From positions 1 to 64,000 of the forward strand of contig NZ_JAMXBF010000005.1 in the NCBI RefSeq assembly GCF_023823685.1: 64,000 bases of DNA, in the 5' to 3' direction. The stretch is from Pseudomonas subflava (GTDB lineage Bacteria > Pseudomonadota > Gammaproteobacteria > Pseudomonadales > Pseudomonadaceae). The notes under the pieces are model-generated. The model was not told the DNA's origin. It saw only the letters and a program-made list of their open reading frames with translations, and searched no databases. Shown in pieces: positions 1-9,416 of this stretch. The translations under genes and the position numbers were made by a program. The stretch's first letter is position 1, and each line of letters starts with the position of its first letter.

Positions 1-42
1 CGTACCGTTGGTGCCGGCGTGGTTGCCAAGGTCATCGAGTAA
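1..42 (+). CDS. tuf: Elongation factor Tu, C-terminal tail (partial)
   Basis: The window opens inside a gene; the last 13 codons read RTVGAGVVAKVIE followed by TAA. This is the conserved C-terminal end of EF-Tu, the GTPase that brings aminoacyl-tRNA to the ribosome. Its place just before rpsJ is the usual tuf position at the end of the str cluster. It is followed at once by a strong terminator. Which tuf copy this is cannot be told from the tail. Confidence 0.9.
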   Translation, partial: RTVGAGVVAKVIE

Positions 43-58
43 TCGGTTGATCCAAGAG

Positions 59-87
59 AAAGGGGCCCTTCGGGGCCCCTTTTCTTT
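59..87 (+). terminator. Rho-independent terminator after tuf
   Basis: A 10-bp GC-rich stem (59-68 with 73-82) closes on a C(UUCG)G tetraloop and is followed by a T-rich run. It separates the str cluster from the S10 cluster. Confidence 0.9.
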
Positions 88-101
88 TGATTGGTCAAAA
101 G

Positions 102-130
102 TTGACACCCCTTAGGTGCATCCGTACAAT
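102..130 (+). promoter_or_regulatory. Sigma-70 promoter of the S10 operon
   Basis: TTGACA at 102-107 is a perfect -35. It is separated by exactly 17 nt from TACAAT at 125-130. The site lies between the tuf terminator and rpsJ and leaves a leader of about 60 nt. Such a leader could host L4-type autoregulation as in E. coli, but I did not find an E. coli-like leader hairpin. Confidence 0.85.
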
Positions 131-195
131 TGCGCCTCCTTTTAACGGGCGTATTCCGTCCGTTGGGGATAGCAGAGATAGAGTCTGAGGTCAAA

Positions 196-507
196 ATGCA
201 AAACCAACAAATCCGTATTCGGTTGAAGGCTTTTGACCATCGCCTGATCGATCAATCCACCCAGGAAATCGTGGAAACCGCGAAACGTACTGGTGCTCAG
301 GTGCGTGGTCCTATTCCTCTGCCTACTCGCAAAGAGCGGTACACCGTTCTGATCTCCCCGCACGTCAACAAAGACGCGCGTGATCAGTACGAAATTCGTA
401 CCCACAAGCGTGTTCTGGACATCGTCCAGCCGACGGATAAAACCGTCGATGCGCTGATGAAGCTCGACCTTGCGGCAGGCGTGGAAGTGCAGATCAGCCT
501 CGGCTAA
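196..507 (+). CDS. rpsJ: 30S ribosomal protein S10 (NusE)
   Basis: 103 aa from the ATG at 196 ([20 protein letters not shown]...), exactly the E. coli length. An upstream in-frame start would add an unrelated N-terminus, so it is rejected. S10 sits in the 30S head and, as NusE, joins the NusB antitermination complex; nusB itself is at 62.9 kb in this window. It is the first gene of the S10 operon, behind the promoter at 102-130. Confidence 0.98.
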   Translation: MQNQQIRIRLKAFDHRLIDQSTQEIVETAKRTGAQVRGPIPLPTRKERYTVLISPHVNKDARDQYEIRTHKRVLDIVQPTDKTVDALMKLDLAAGVEVQISLG

Positions 508-590
508 AACCTGGCGGTTTTAGTCGTGTAACGCTCTGAAATGGGCGGCCATAGCGGGTGAAAGCCCCGTACACTCATGAGGTTTACAAC

Positions 591-1226
591 ATGACTATTG
601 GTGTAGTCGGTAGGAAAGCGGGTATGACCCGTATTTTCACCGAAGAAGGTGTCTCCATTCCGGTCACGGTCATCGAGATCGAGCCGAATCGCGTCACCCA
701 GTTCAAGTCCGAAGAAAGCGATGGCTATCGCGCTGTGCAGGTGACCGTGGGCGAGCGCCGCGCTTCTCGCGTGACCAAGGCTCAGGCTGGTCATTTCGCC
801 AAAGCTAATGTCGCTGCTGGTCGTGGCGTCTGGGAATTCCGTCTGCAGGACGGCGAATACCAGGCTGGCGATCAGATCACTGCCGAACTGTTCCAAGCTG
901 GCCAGCTGGTAGACGTTACCGGTGAGTCCAAGGGTAAAGGCTATGCCGGTACCATCAAGCGCTGGAACTTCCGCGGTCAGGACAATACCCACGGTAACTC
1001 CGTTTCCCACCGTGCGCCGGGCTCCATCGGCCAGTGCCAGACTCCTGGTCGTGTCTTCAAGGGCAAGAAAATGTCCGGTCATCTTGGCGCTGAGCGCGTG
1101 ACCGTGCAGTCCCTGGAAGTGGTCCGTGTCGACGCCGAACGCAATCTGCTGCTGATCAAGGGCGCCGTTCCGGGCGCTACCGGTGGCGATGTGCTGGTGC
1201 GTCCGGCTGTCAAAGCTCGCGGTTAA
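591..1226 (+). CDS. rplC: 50S ribosomal protein L3
   Basis: 211 aa starting [16 protein letters not shown], with TGAGG upstream of the ATG at 591. The longer reading from 558 adds residues absent from the family. The conserved glycine-rich loop near residues 140-165 ([20 protein letters not shown]) is present, including the glutamine that is methylated in E. coli L3. It is an early-assembly 23S binder near the peptidyl transferase centre. Confidence 0.98.
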   Translation: MTIGVVGRKAGMTRIFTEEGVSIPVTVIEIEPNRVTQFKSEESDGYRAVQVTVGERRASRVTKAQAGHFAKANVAAGRGVWEFRLQDGEYQAGDQITAELFQAGQLVDVTGESKGKGYAGTIKRWNFRGQDNTHGNSVSHRAPGSIGQCQTPGRVFKGKKMSGHLGAERVTVQSLEVVRVDAERNLLLIKGAVPGATGGDVLVRPAVKARG

Positions 1227-1240
1227 TAGGGGAAGCTGAG

Positions 1241-1843
1241 ATGCAATTGAATGTAAATGGCGCTCAGGCTATCGAAGTCAGCGAGCGCACTTTCGGCAGC
1301 GAGTTCAACGAGACTCTGGTGCACCAGGCAGTCGTAGCCTACATGGCTGGCGGTCGTCAGGGTTCCCGTGCTCAGAAGACCCGTGCCGAAGTCACCGGTG
1401 GTGGCAAGAAGCCGTGGCGCCAGAAGGGCACTGGTCGTGCTCGTTCCGGTTCCAGCGTTGGTCCGATCTGGCGTGGCGGTGGCGTGACCTTCGCAGCCAG
1501 GCCGCAGGATCACAGCCAGAAGCTGAACAAGAAGATGTACCGCGCAGCTCTGCGCTCCATCCTCTCCGAGCTGGTTCGTCTAGATCGTCTGGTCGTGGTC
1601 GAAGACTTCGCCGTCGACGCTCCGAAGACCAAGGGCCTGCTGGGCAAGCTGAACGGCATGGGCCTGAGCGACGTGCTGATCGTCACCGAAGCCGTTGACC
1701 AGAACCTGTACCTGGCTGCGCGCAACCTGCCGCATGTCGACGTGCGCGACGTTCAAGGCGCCGATCCGGTCAGCCTGATCGCCTTCGACAAAGTGCTGGT
1801 AACCGTGTCGGCCGTGAAGAAATTCGAGGAGCTGCTGGCATGA
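1241..1843 (+). CDS. rplD: 50S ribosomal protein L4
   Basis: 200 aa. It begins 14 nt after rplC and its TGA overlaps the rplW start as ATGA. The globular domain and the long basic loop (roughly residues 45-95, rich in Gly/Arg/Lys) that lines the exit tunnel are both present. In E. coli L4 also represses the S10 operon; whether it does so here is not visible from the sequence. Confidence 0.98.
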   Translation: MQLNVNGAQAIEVSERTFGSEFNETLVHQAVVAYMAGGRQGSRAQKTRAEVTGGGKKPWRQKGTGRARSGSSVGPIWRGGGVTFAARPQDHSQKLNKKMYRAALRSILSELVRLDRLVVVEDFAVDAPKTKGLLGKLNGMGLSDVLIVTEAVDQNLYLAARNLPHVDVRDVQGADPVSLIAFDKVLVTVSAVKKFEELLA

Positions 1844-2139
1844 ACCAGGAACGCGTATTCAAAGTGCTGGTTGGCCCGCACATCTCCGAGAAGGCCTCCG
1901 TGCTGGCAGATGGCAAGAGCCAATTCGTTTTCAAGGTTGCCACCGATGCAACCAAGCTGGAAATCAAGAAGGCCGTAGAAAGCCTGTTCAGCGTGAAGGT
2001 AGACGCCGTCCGCACTGTCAACGTACAGGGCAAGACCAAGCGCACCGCTCGCGGCCTGGGCAAGCGTAACGACTGGAAGAAGGCGTATGTCTCCCTCCAG
2101 CCGGGCCAGGATCTCGATTTCACCAGCAGTGCTGAGTAA
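1840..2139 (+). CDS. rplW: 50S ribosomal protein L23
   Basis: 99 aa, starting [19 protein letters not shown], the conserved L23 N-terminus. The start overlaps the rplD stop by 4 nt, pointing to translational coupling. L23 lies at the tunnel exit and is the docking point for trigger factor and SRP in characterised bacteria. Confidence 0.98.
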   Translation: MNQERVFKVLVGPHISEKASVLADGKSQFVFKVATDATKLEIKKAVESLFSVKVDAVRTVNVQGKTKRTARGLGKRNDWKKAYVSLQPGQDLDFTSSAE

Positions 2140-2153
2140 GGTAGGGGCGCATC

Positions 2154-2975
2154 ATGGCAATCGTTAAATGCAAACCGACTTCCGCTGGCCGCCGTTTCGT
2201 GGTCAAGGTGGTCAATCAGGAGCTGCACAAAGGCGCTCCGTACGCTCCGCTGCTCGAGAAGAAGTCGAAGTCCGGCGGCCGTAACAACAACGGTCGTATC
2301 ACCACTCGCCACATCGGCGGTGGCCACAAGCAGCACTATCGTCTGGTCGACTTCCGTCGCAACAAGGATGGCATTCCTGCCGTCGTTGAGCGCGTGGAAT
2401 ACGATCCGAACCGTACCGCCCACATCGCTCTGCTGAAATATGCCGACGGTGAGCGTCGCTACATCATCGCGCCGAAAGGTGTGAGCGCTGGCGATCAACT
2501 GGTATCCGGTGCCGCTGCTCCGATCAAGGCTGGCAATAGCCTGCCGCTGCGCAACATCCCCGTCGGTTCGACCGTTCACGCGATCGAGCTGAAGCCGGGT
2601 AAAGGTGCTCAGCTGGTTCGCTCCGCGGGTGCTTCCGCTCAGCTGGTGGCTCGTGAAGGTGCCTACGTCACCGTGCGTCTGCGCTCCGGCGAGATGCGCA
2701 AGGTTCTCTCCGAGTGCCGTGCGACTCTGGGTGAAGTTTCCAACTCCGAGCACAGCCTGCGTTCCCTGGGTAAAGCCGGTGCCAAGCGTTGGCGCGGCGT
2801 TCGCCCGACCGTTCGTGGTGTTGCCATGAACCCGGTCGACCACCCGCATGGTGGTGGTGAGGGTCGTACCTCTGGTGGTCGTCACCCTGTTTCGCCGTGG
2901 GGCTTCCCGACCAAGGGTGCCAAGACTCGTGCGAACAAGCGTACCGACAACATGATCGTTCGCCGCCGTAAGTAA
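2154..2975 (+). CDS. rplB: 50S ribosomal protein L2
   Basis: 273 aa, the standard length. The hallmark [14 protein letters not shown] segment near residue 225 contains the histidine essential for peptidyl transferase function in E. coli L2. The C-terminus is strongly basic. A 14-nt gap follows rplW. Long open frames on the opposite strand here are compositional shadows. Confidence 0.98.
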   Translation: MAIVKCKPTSAGRRFVVKVVNQELHKGAPYAPLLEKKSKSGGRNNNGRITTRHIGGGHKQHYRLVDFRRNKDGIPAVVERVEYDPNRTAHIALLKYADGERRYIIAPKGVSAGDQLVSGAAAPIKAGNSLPLRNIPVGSTVHAIELKPGKGAQLVRSAGASAQLVAREGAYVTVRLRSGEMRKVLSECRATLGEVSNSEHSLRSLGKAGAKRWRGVRPTVRGVAMNPVDHPHGGGEGRTSGGRHPVSPWGFPTKGAKTRANKRTDNMIVRRRK

Positions 2976-2991
2976 TTAGAGGGATACGACA

Positions 2992-3267
2992 GTGCCGCGT
3001 TCTCTGAAAAAAGGTCCTTTTATCGATCTTCACCTGCTGAAGAAGATCGAAGTGGCGGTAGAAAAGAATGATCGCAAGCCGGTTAAAACCTGGTCGCGTC
3101 GCTCCATCATTCTGCCGCAGATGGTCGGTCTGACCATTGCTGTGCATAACGGTCGTCAACATGTCCCGGTCCTCGTGAACGAAGACATGGTCGGCCACAA
3201 ACTCGGCGAGTTCGCTGCTACCCGCACCTACCGTGGGCACGCTGCGGACAAGAAAGCCAAGCGTTAA
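2992..3267 (+). CDS. rpsS: 30S ribosomal protein S19
   Basis: 91 aa with a GTG start at 2992, read as [20 protein letters not shown], the exact family N-terminus. S19 forms a head complex with S13, which is encoded at 11.0 kb. Confidence 0.98.
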   Translation: MPRSLKKGPFIDLHLLKKIEVAVEKNDRKPVKTWSRRSIILPQMVGLTIAVHNGRQHVPVLVNEDMVGHKLGEFAATRTYRGHAADKKAKR

Positions 3268-3280
3268 GGGGTAAGGAAAG

Positions 3281-3613
3281 ATGGAAGTAGCCGCTAAGCT
3301 GTCGGGCGCTCGAATCTCCGCCCAGAAAGCCCGCTTGGTCGCCGACCAGATCCGCGGGAAGAAGGTGGGCGAAGCGCTCAACCTCCTGGCTTTCTCCAAC
3401 AAGAAAGCTGCCGAGATCATGAAGAAAGTGCTGGAGTCGGCCGTTGCCAACGCCGAGCACAACGAAGGCGCAGACGTCGATGACCTCAAGGTCAGCACCG
3501 TCTTCGTCAACGAAGGGCGTTCGCTTAAGCGCATCATGCCGCGTGCCAAGGGCCGTGCTGATCGCATCGTCAAGCGGTCTTGCCATATCACTGTCAAGGT
3601 TGCGGACAAGTAA
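3281..3613 (+). CDS. rplV: 50S ribosomal protein L22
   Basis: 110 aa beginning [27 protein letters not shown]. The C-terminal segment with RGRAD..KR basic residues forms the beta-hairpin that reaches into the exit tunnel in solved ribosomes. A GGTAAGGAAAG Shine-Dalgarno region precedes the ATG. Confidence 0.98.
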   Translation: MEVAAKLSGARISAQKARLVADQIRGKKVGEALNLLAFSNKKAAEIMKKVLESAVANAEHNEGADVDDLKVSTVFVNEGRSLKRIMPRAKGRADRIVKRSCHITVKVADK

Positions 3614-3626
3614 CGGAGTCGATCAG

Positions 3627-4313
3627 ATGGGTCAGAAAGTACATCCCGTAGGCATCCGCCTGGGAATCGTCAAGGAGCACACCTCCGTCTGGTACGCAGA
3701 CAAGCGTCAATACGCTGATTATCTGCTGGCCGACCTGAAGGTTCGTGAGTATCTCCAGGACAAACTAAAAAGCGCGTCCGTAAGCCGCATCGACATCGCG
3801 CGTCCGGCTCAAACCGCACGCGTCACCATCCACACTGCCCGTCCCGGTATCGTGATTGGCAAGAAGGGTGAAGACGTCGAGAAGCTGCGTCAGGACCTGA
3901 CCAAGCAAATGGGTGTGCCGGTGCACATCAACATCGAGGAAATCCGCAAGCCGGAACTCGATGCCATGCTGGTTGCACAGAGCGTGGCTCAGCAGCTGGA
4001 GCGTCGCGTCATGTTCCGTCGCGCCATGAAGCGCGCCGTACAGAACGCCATGCGCATTGGTGCCAAGGGCATCAAGATCCAGGTAAGTGGTCGTCTCGGC
4101 GGCGCGGAAATCGCCCGTACCGAGTGGTATCGCGAAGGTCGTGTGCCCCTGCACACCCTGCGTGCCGATATCGATTACTCCACCTACGAGGCGCACACCA
4201 CTTACGGTGTGATCGGTGTGAAGGTGTGGATCTTCAAGGGCGAGGTCATCGGTGGCCAGCTCGAAGAGTCCAAGCCTGCCGCTCCGGCGCCGCGTAAGAA
4301 AGCTGCTAAGTAA
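3627..4313 (+). CDS. rpsC: 30S ribosomal protein S3
   Basis: 228 aa from the ATG at 3627 ([18 protein letters not shown]). A longer in-frame reading inside rplV is rejected because this N-terminus matches the family exactly. The KH domain has [15 protein letters not shown] (GxxG loop, about residues 77-91), and a C-terminal S3 domain follows. The protein ends in an Ala/Lys/Pro tail. It forms part of the mRNA entry site. Confidence 0.98.
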   Translation: MGQKVHPVGIRLGIVKEHTSVWYADKRQYADYLLADLKVREYLQDKLKSASVSRIDIARPAQTARVTIHTARPGIVIGKKGEDVEKLRQDLTKQMGVPVHINIEEIRKPELDAMLVAQSVAQQLERRVMFRRAMKRAVQNAMRIGAKGIKIQVSGRLGGAEIARTEWYREGRVPLHTLRADIDYSTYEAHTTYGVIGVKVWIFKGEVIGGQLEESKPAAPAPRKKAAK

Positions 4314-4325
4314 GGAGTACGCAAC

Positions 4326-4739
4326 ATGCTGCAACCCAAGCGTACAAAATTCCGCAAGCAGATGACCGGCCACAACCGTGGTCTGGCTCATCGCGGTAGC
4401 AAGGTCAGCTTCGGCGAGTTCGCCCTGAAAGCTGTTTCCCGTGGTCGCCTGACTGCTCGTCAGATCGAGGCAGCCCGTCGCGCCCTGACTCGTCACGTTA
4501 AGCGTGGCGGCAAGATCTGGATCCGCGTGTTCCCGGACAAGCCGGTTACCAAGAAGCCCCTCGAAGTTCGTATGGGTAAAGGTAAGGGTGGCGTGGAGTA
4601 CTGGGTAGCCCAGATCCAGCCGGGCAAGGTGCTGTACGAGATCGAAGGTGTTCCGGAAGAGCTGGCGCGTGAGGCTTTTGCCCTGGCTGCTGCGAAGCTG
4701 CCCCTCGCCACCTCCTTTGTTAAGCGGACGGTGATGTGA
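4326..4739 (+). CDS. rplP: 50S ribosomal protein L16
   Basis: 137 aa, [19 protein letters not shown]..., the standard N-terminus. It contains the [29 protein letters not shown] core (about 71-95). Its TGA overlaps the rpmC ATG by one base (TGATG), so the two are probably coupled. Confidence 0.98.
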   Translation: MLQPKRTKFRKQMTGHNRGLAHRGSKVSFGEFALKAVSRGRLTARQIEAARRALTRHVKRGGKIWIRVFPDKPVTKKPLEVRMGKGKGGVEYWVAQIQPGKVLYEIEGVPEELAREAFALAAAKLPLATSFVKRTVM

Positions 4740-4930
4740 TGAAAGCGAAAGAACTCCGTGAAAAATCGGTTCAGCAGCTGAACGAGCAACTGCTCGGTCT
4801 GCTGCGTGACCAGTTCAATCTGCGTATGCAGAAGGCGACTGGTCAGCTGGGGCAGTCTCACCTGCTCTCGCAAGTGAAGCGCGACATCGCTCGCGTGAAG
4901 ACTGTGCTCAACCAGCAGGCAGGTAAGTGA
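4739..4930 (+). CDS. rpmC: 50S ribosomal protein L29
   Basis: 63 aa, [22 protein letters not shown]..., a two-helix protein near the tunnel exit. I chose the ATG at 4739, which overlaps the rplP stop, over a GTG three bases earlier because the family starts MKAKEL. Confidence 0.97.
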   Translation: MKAKELREKSVQQLNEQLLGLLRDQFNLRMQKATGQLGQSHLLSQVKRDIARVKTVLNQQAGK

Positions 4931-4932
4931 TC

Positions 4933-5199
4933 ATGGCTGAAGCTCAGAAAACCGTCCGTACGCTGACCGGCCGTGTCGTCAGCGACAAGATGGACAAGAC
5001 CATCACCGTTCTGATCGAGCGTCGCGTAAAGCACCCGATCTACGGTAAGTACGTGAAGCGTTCGACCAAGCTGCACGCCCACGACGAGAACAACCAGTGC
5101 AAGATCGGCGACAAGGTCACCATTCGTGAGACCCGTCCGCTGGCCAAGACCAAGTCCTGGGCCCTGGTGGAAATCGTCGAACGTGCCGTGGAAGTCTAA
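4933..5199 (+). CDS. rpsQ: 30S ribosomal protein S17
   Basis: 88 aa from the ATG at 4933 ([23 protein letters not shown]). An upstream GTG at 4927 would add two residues not seen in the family. It is an OB-fold, primary 16S-binding protein. Confidence 0.97.
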   Translation: MAEAQKTVRTLTGRVVSDKMDKTITVLIERRVKHPIYGKYVKRSTKLHAHDENNQCKIGDKVTIRETRPLAKTKSWALVEIVERAVEV

Positions 5200-5221
5200 G
5201 GACTAAGGGTCGGAGAAAGAT

Positions 5222-5590
5222 ATGATTCAGACTCAATCCATGCTCGACGTCGCTGACAACAGCGGTGCTCGTCGCGTTATGTGCATCAAGGTCCTTGGTG
5301 GTTCGCACCGTCGTTATGCCGGTATCGGCGACATCATCAAGGTCACCGTGAAGGAAGCGATTCCGCGCGGCAAAGTGAAGAAAGGCCAGGTGATGACCGC
5401 TGTCGTGGTCCGCACCAAGCACGGCGTACGCCGTGCTGACGGCTCGATCATCCGCTTCGACGGCAACGCCGCTGTTCTGCTGAACAACAAGCAAGAGCCG
5501 ATCGGCACCCGTATCTTCGGGCCGGTGACTCGTGAACTGCGTTCCGAGAAGTTCATGAAGATCGTCTCGCTCGCCCCCGAAGTGCTGTAA
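5222..5590 (+). CDS. rplN: 50S ribosomal protein L14
   Basis: 122 aa, [27 protein letters not shown]..., canonical in length and N-terminus. A GGAGAAAGAT Shine-Dalgarno region lies before the ATG. L14 makes an intersubunit bridge and is the target of the silencing factor RsfS in other bacteria. It starts the spc block. Confidence 0.98.
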   Translation: MIQTQSMLDVADNSGARRVMCIKVLGGSHRRYAGIGDIIKVTVKEAIPRGKVKKGQVMTAVVVRTKHGVRRADGSIIRFDGNAAVLLNNKQEPIGTRIFGPVTRELRSEKFMKIVSLAPEVL

Positions 5591-5602
5591 GGAGAAGCCG
5601 TC

Positions 5603-5917
5603 ATGCAAAAGATTCGTCGTGACGACGAGATCATCGTCATCGCCGGCAAAGACAAGGGCAAGCGCGGCAAGGTGCTGAAAGTGCTGGCTGACGATCGTCT
5701 GATCGTCGGCGGCATCAACCTCGTCAAGCGTCATACCAAGCCGAACCCGATGCTCGGTGTTCAGGGCGGTATCGTCGAGAAAGAGGCGCCCCTGCACGTG
5801 TCCAACGTCGCCATCTTCAACAGCGAAACCAACAAGGCAGACCGCGTTGGCTTCAAGGTCGAAGACGGCAAAAAAATTCGTGTCTTCAAGTCCACCCAAA
5901 AGCCGGTTGGCGCTTGA
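5603..5917 (+). CDS. rplX: 50S ribosomal protein L24
   Basis: 104 aa with an N-terminal KOW motif ([17 protein letters not shown], about residues 7-23). L24 is an assembly initiator that binds the 5' end of 23S rRNA. Confidence 0.98.
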   Translation: MQKIRRDDEIIVIAGKDKGKRGKVLKVLADDRLIVGGINLVKRHTKPNPMLGVQGGIVEKEAPLHVSNVAIFNSETNKADRVGFKVEDGKKIRVFKSTQKPVGA

Positions 5918-5936
5918 GAATCATAGGTAAAACACC

Positions 5937-6476
5937 ATGGCACGACTGAAAGAGATTTACCGGAAAGAAATCGCGCCCAAGCTGAAGGAAGAACTGAAGC
6001 TGGCCAACGTGATGGAAGTTCCGCGCGTTACCAAAATCACCCTGAACATGGGTCTTGGCGAAGCGATCGGTGACAAGAAGATCATCGAAAACGCCGTTGC
6101 CGACCTGGAAAAGATCACCGGTCAGAAGCCCGTCGTGACCTTCGCCCGCAAGTCCATTGCAGGTTTCAAGGTTCGTGAAGGCTGGCCGATCGGTGTCAAG
6201 GTGACCCTGCGCCGCGATCGCATGTACGAATTCCTGGATCGCCTGCTCTCCATTTCCCTGCCGCGCGTGCGTGACTTCCGCGGCCTGAATGCCAAGTCCT
6301 TCGATGGTCGCGGCAACTACAGCATGGGCGTAAAAGAGCAGATCATCTTCCCGGAAATCGATTACGACAAGATCGATGCTCTGCGTGGTCTGGACATCAC
6401 CCTGACCACCACCGCCCGTACGGACGATGAAGGTCGCGCCCTGCTGCGCGCCTTCAACTTCCCGTTCCGCAACTGA
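5937..6476 (+). CDS. rplE: 50S ribosomal protein L5
   Basis: 179 aa, [20 protein letters not shown].... The conserved [23 protein letters not shown] block is near residue 64. It binds 5S rRNA with L18, encoded at 7.9 kb. Confidence 0.98.
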   Translation: MARLKEIYRKEIAPKLKEELKLANVMEVPRVTKITLNMGLGEAIGDKKIIENAVADLEKITGQKPVVTFARKSIAGFKVREGWPIGVKVTLRRDRMYEFLDRLLSISLPRVRDFRGLNAKSFDGRGNYSMGVKEQIIFPEIDYDKIDALRGLDITLTTTARTDDEGRALLRAFNFPFRN

Positions 6477-6488
6477 TTGGAGTAGGAA

Positions 6489-6794
6489 ATGGCCAAAGAG
6501 AGCATGAAGAACCGCGAGCTCAAGCGTCAGCGCTTGGTCGCCAAGTTCTCCAAGAAGCGTGCAGAGCTCAAGGCTGTGATTGCCAACCCGAACTCCACTC
6601 CGGAGCAGCGTTGGGAAGCTCAGATCGCCCTGCAGAAGCAACCGCGTGACGCCAGCGCCAGCCGCCTGCGTAACCGTTGCCGCATCACCGGCCGCCCGCA
6701 CGGCGTGTACCGCAAGTTCGGTCTTGCGCGTAACAAGCTGCGCGAAGCCGCCATGCGTGGTGACGTACCGGGCCTGGTGAAAGCCAGCTGGTAA
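6489..6794 (+). CDS. rpsN: 30S ribosomal protein S14 (long, zinc-independent form)
   Basis: 101 aa, the long E. coli-type S14. The C-terminal [24 protein letters not shown] segment is conserved but has no paired CxxC motifs, so this form should not need zinc. It is the last gene before the terminator and promoter at 6803-6881. Confidence 0.98.
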   Translation: MAKESMKNRELKRQRLVAKFSKKRAELKAVIANPNSTPEQRWEAQIALQKQPRDASASRLRNRCRITGRPHGVYRKFGLARNKLREAAMRGDVPGLVKASW

Positions 6795-6802
6795 TCAAAG
6801 CG

Positions 6803-6830
6803 AAGCCGGCCCAGTGCCGGCTTTGTTTTA
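6803..6830 (+). terminator. Hairpin terminator after rpsN
   Basis: AAGCCGGC (6803-6810) pairs with GCCGGCTT (6816-6823) over a 5-nt loop, followed by TGTTTTAT. The U-tract is interrupted, so termination may be partial. Confidence 0.7.
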
Positions 6831-6833
6831 TCG

Positions 6834-6857
6834 ATCAAGCCCCTTTTGGGGCTTGAT
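6834..6857 (+). terminator. Second hairpin between rpsN and rpsH
   Basis: ATCAAGCCCC (6834-6843) pairs with GGGGCTTGAT (6848-6857) over a TTTT loop. The right arm overlaps the -35 of the rpsH promoter. It may act in termination of the upstream transcript or influence promoter use; it lacks a long U-run immediately after the stem. Confidence 0.5.
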
Positions 6858-6881
6858 TCATTTTTGATCGATCTCTAGAAT
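6853..6881 (+). promoter_or_regulatory. Sigma-70 promoter for the rpsH-secY block
   Basis: TTGATT at 6853-6858, a 17-nt spacer and TAGAAT at 6876-6881. It lies in the only long gap inside the ribosomal cluster, so the distal spc genes have their own promoter. The leader is about 80 nt, with room for S8-type translational control, which I could not confirm. Confidence 0.75.
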
Positions 6882-6969
6882 GTCCGGCTCTCCTGAGCCT
6901 GGCATTTGCCGAGCTCGTGGATGGTTCCAGCCGAAAGGCTGTTCTTTTTGTATCAGGAGCATCTAGCCC

Positions 6970-7362
6970 ATGAGTATGCAGGACCCGTTAGCGGACATGC
7001 TAACTCGTATCCGTAATGCCCAGATGGCTGAAAAGTCGGTAGTAAGCATGCCGTCTTCCAAGCTGAAGGTGGCAGTGGCCAACGTTCTGAAGAACGAAGG
7101 TTACATCGCGGGATACCAGGTCAGCAGCGACGCCAAGCCGCAGCTGTCCATCGAGCTGAAGTACTTCGAAGGCCGTCCGGTCATCGAGGAAGTGAAGCGC
7201 ATCAGCCGTCCTGGTCTGCGCCAGTACAAGCCTGTCGATCAGCTGCCGAAAGTACGCGGCGGTCTGGGCGTTTCCATCGTCTCCACCAATAAAGGTGTGA
7301 TGACGGATCGCGCTGCACGCGCTGCCGGTGTCGGCGGTGAAGTGCTCTGCACCGTGTTCTAA
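6970..7362 (+). CDS. rpsH: 30S ribosomal protein S8
   Basis: 130 aa, [22 protein letters not shown]..., ending in the conserved [29 protein letters not shown] region supplies the Shine-Dalgarno. In E. coli S8 represses spc translation. Here it is the first gene after an internal promoter. Confidence 0.98.
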   Translation: MSMQDPLADMLTRIRNAQMAEKSVVSMPSSKLKVAVANVLKNEGYIAGYQVSSDAKPQLSIELKYFEGRPVIEEVKRISRPGLRQYKPVDQLPKVRGGLGVSIVSTNKGVMTDRAARAAGVGGEVLCTVF

Positions 7363-7374
7363 GGGGGGATAAGC

Positions 7375-7908
7375 ATGTCTCGCGTTGCTAAGAACCCCGT
7401 CAAGCTGCCGGCAGGTGTCGAGGTCAAACTCGCTGGCCAGCAGCTTTCGATCAAGGGCGCCAAAGGCACCCTGGAACTGAATGTGCACTCGTCCGTGGAA
7501 GTCATCCAGGACGCCGGTGAGCTGCGTTTTGCCGCCCGCAATGGCGATCAGCAGAACCGTGCCATGGCTGGTACCACCCGTGCACTGGTCAACAACATGG
7601 TCATTGGCGTGAGCCAAGGCTTCGAGCGCAAGCTGCAGCTGGTCGGTGTGGGTTACAAGGCCCAGGCCAAAGGCCAGGTCCTGAACCTCGCGCTGGGCTT
7701 CTCCCATCCGATCGACTACGAACTCCCGCAGGGTGTTACTGCCGAGACCCCGAGCCAGACCGATATCCTGATCAAGGGCATCGACAAGCAGCTGGTAGGT
7801 CAGGTGGCTGCGGAGATCCGCGACTTCCGTCGTCCTGAGCCGTACAAAGGCAAAGGCGTGCGTTATTCCGACGAAGTCGTACGTCGCAAAGAAGCTAAGA
7901 AGAAGTAG
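7375..7908 (+). CDS. rplF: 50S ribosomal protein L6
   Basis: 177 aa with two similar L6 folds. The C-terminal motif [24 protein letters not shown] is the family signature. It binds near the factor-binding site of 23S rRNA. Confidence 0.98.
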   Translation: MSRVAKNPVKLPAGVEVKLAGQQLSIKGAKGTLELNVHSSVEVIQDAGELRFAARNGDQQNRAMAGTTRALVNNMVIGVSQGFERKLQLVGVGYKAQAKGQVLNLALGFSHPIDYELPQGVTAETPSQTDILIKGIDKQLVGQVAAEIRDFRRPEPYKGKGVRYSDEVVRRKEAKKK

Positions 7909-7918
7909 GGCATAGCAA

Positions 7919-8269
7919 ATGAGCGAAAAGAAAGAAACTCGTCTGCGTCGCGCTCGCAAGGCACGCCTGAAAATGCGCGAGCTGGAAACCGTACGCCTCT
8001 GCGTGTACCGCTCTTCCCAGCACATCTACGCCCAGGTCATTTCGGCCGACGGCGCCAAGGTTCTGGCCAGTGCCTCGACCCTGGACAAAGAACTGCGTGA
8101 CGCCGCCACCGGCAACGTCGACGCGGCCAAGAAAGTCGGTCAGCTGGTTGCCGAGCGCGCGAAAGCCGCTGGTGTTACCCAGGTGGCGTTCGACCGTTCT
8201 GGCTTCAAGTACCACGGCCGTGTGAAAGCGCTGGCTGATGCTGCTCGTGAAGGCGGGCTGGAGTTCTAA
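7919..8269 (+). CDS. rplR: 50S ribosomal protein L18
   Basis: 116 aa, [23 protein letters not shown]..., with a basic N-terminal 5S rRNA-binding tail and the conserved [26 protein letters not shown] end. It works with L5 and L25 in the 5S particle. Confidence 0.98.
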   Translation: MSEKKETRLRRARKARLKMRELETVRLCVYRSSQHIYAQVISADGAKVLASASTLDKELRDAATGNVDAAKKVGQLVAERAKAAGVTQVAFDRSGFKYHGRVKALADAAREGGLEF

Positions 8270-8272
8270 GTT

Positions 8273-8800
8273 ATGGCAAATAACGAGCAAAAGCGCGATC
8301 GCGGTAACCGTGACGATGCCCAGAGCGATGGTTACATCGAGAAGCTGGTCCAGGTTAACCGTGTTGCCAAAACCGTAAAGGGTGGCCGTATCTTCACCTT
8401 CACCGCGCTGACCGTGGTGGGTGATGGCAAGGGTCGCGTCGGTTTCGGTCGCGGCAAGTCCCGCGAAGTGCCGGCCGCCATCCAGAAGGCGATGGAAGCT
8501 GCGCGTCGCAACATGATCCAGGTCGACCTGAACGGCACCACCCTGCAATACCCGATGAAGTCCGTCCATGGCGCGTCCCACGTGTTCATGCAGCCGGCTT
8601 CCGAAGGTACCGGCATCATCGCCGGCGGCGCCATGCGTGCCGTGCTGGAAGTGGCTGGCGTGCAGAACGTTCTGGCCAAGTGCTACGGCTCTACCAACCC
8701 GGTGAACGTGGTGTACGCCACCTTCAAGGGTCTGAAGGCCATGCAGTCCCCGGAATCCGTGGCTGCCAAGCGTGGTAAGAGCGTCGAGGAGATTCTCTGA
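8273..8800 (+). CDS. rpsE: 30S ribosomal protein S5
   Basis: 175 aa. The double-stranded RNA-binding core ([21 protein letters not shown]...) and C-terminal domain are typical. The N-terminal tail [19 protein letters not shown] is about nine residues longer than the Pseudomonas S5 tail I remember ([15 protein letters not shown]), with an added charged [13 protein letters not shown] stretch. S5 contributes to mRNA helicase activity at the entry site and to decoding accuracy. The length comparison is from memory. Confidence 0.97.
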   Translation: MANNEQKRDRGNRDDAQSDGYIEKLVQVNRVAKTVKGGRIFTFTALTVVGDGKGRVGFGRGKSREVPAAIQKAMEAARRNMIQVDLNGTTLQYPMKSVHGASHVFMQPASEGTGIIAGGAMRAVLEVAGVQNVLAKCYGSTNPVNVVYATFKGLKAMQSPESVAAKRGKSVEEIL

Positions 8801-8802
8801 TC

Positions 8803-8979
8803 ATGGCTACCGTAAAAGTCACTCTGGTCAAGAGCACCAACGGCCGTCTGGCCAACCACAAAGCTTGCGTCAAGGGCCTGGGCCTGCGCCGCATCGGTCA
8901 CACCGTCGAAGTTCAGGACACTCCTGAAAACCGCGGCATGATCAACAAGGCTTACTACCTGCTGAAGGTGGAGGGTTAA
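8803..8979 (+). CDS. rpmD: 50S ribosomal protein L30
   Basis: 58 aa, [20 protein letters not shown]... ending YYLLKVEG. It starts 2 nt after the rpsE stop and ends 2 nt before rplO. Small, but sequence and position between S5 and L15 are diagnostic. Confidence 0.97.
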   Translation: MATVKVTLVKSTNGRLANHKACVKGLGLRRIGHTVEVQDTPENRGMINKAYYLLKVEG

Positions 8980-8981
8980 TC

Positions 8982-9416
8982 ATGCAACTGAACGATCTGC
9001 GTTCCGCGCCGGGTGCCCGTCGCGAAAAGCACCGTCCGGGCCGTGGTATCGGTAGCGGTCTGGGCAAGACCGGTGGCCGTGGCCACAAGGGTCAGACCTC
9101 CCGTACCGGCGGTTCCATTGCTCCGGGCTTCGAGGGTGGTCAGCAGCCGCTGCACCGCCGTCTGCCGAAGTTCGGCTTCGTCTCCCTGAAGGCCATGGAT
9201 CGCGCTGAAGTGCGCACTTCCGAGCTGGCCAAGGTGGAAGGCGACGTCGTCACCCTGCAGTCGCTGAAGGATGCCAACGTAATCAACCAGAACGTGCAGC
9301 GTGTGAAAGTCATGCTGTCCGGCGAGGTTGGTCGCGCGGTCACCCTGAAAGGTATCGCCGCCACCAAGGGTGCGCGTGCGGCTATCGAAGCAGCTGGCGG
9401 TAAGTTCGAGGACTAA
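8982..9416 (+). CDS. rplO: 50S ribosomal protein L15
   Basis: 144 aa, [38 protein letters not shown]..., with the glycine/arginine-rich N-terminal extension that threads into 23S rRNA. The secY ATG follows the stop directly. Confidence 0.98.
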   Translation: MQLNDLRSAPGARREKHRPGRGIGSGLGKTGGRGHKGQTSRTGGSIAPGFEGGQQPLHRRLPKFGFVSLKAMDRAEVRTSELAKVEGDVVTLQSLKDANVINQNVQRVKVMLSGEVGRAVTLKGIAATKGARAAIEAAGGKFED

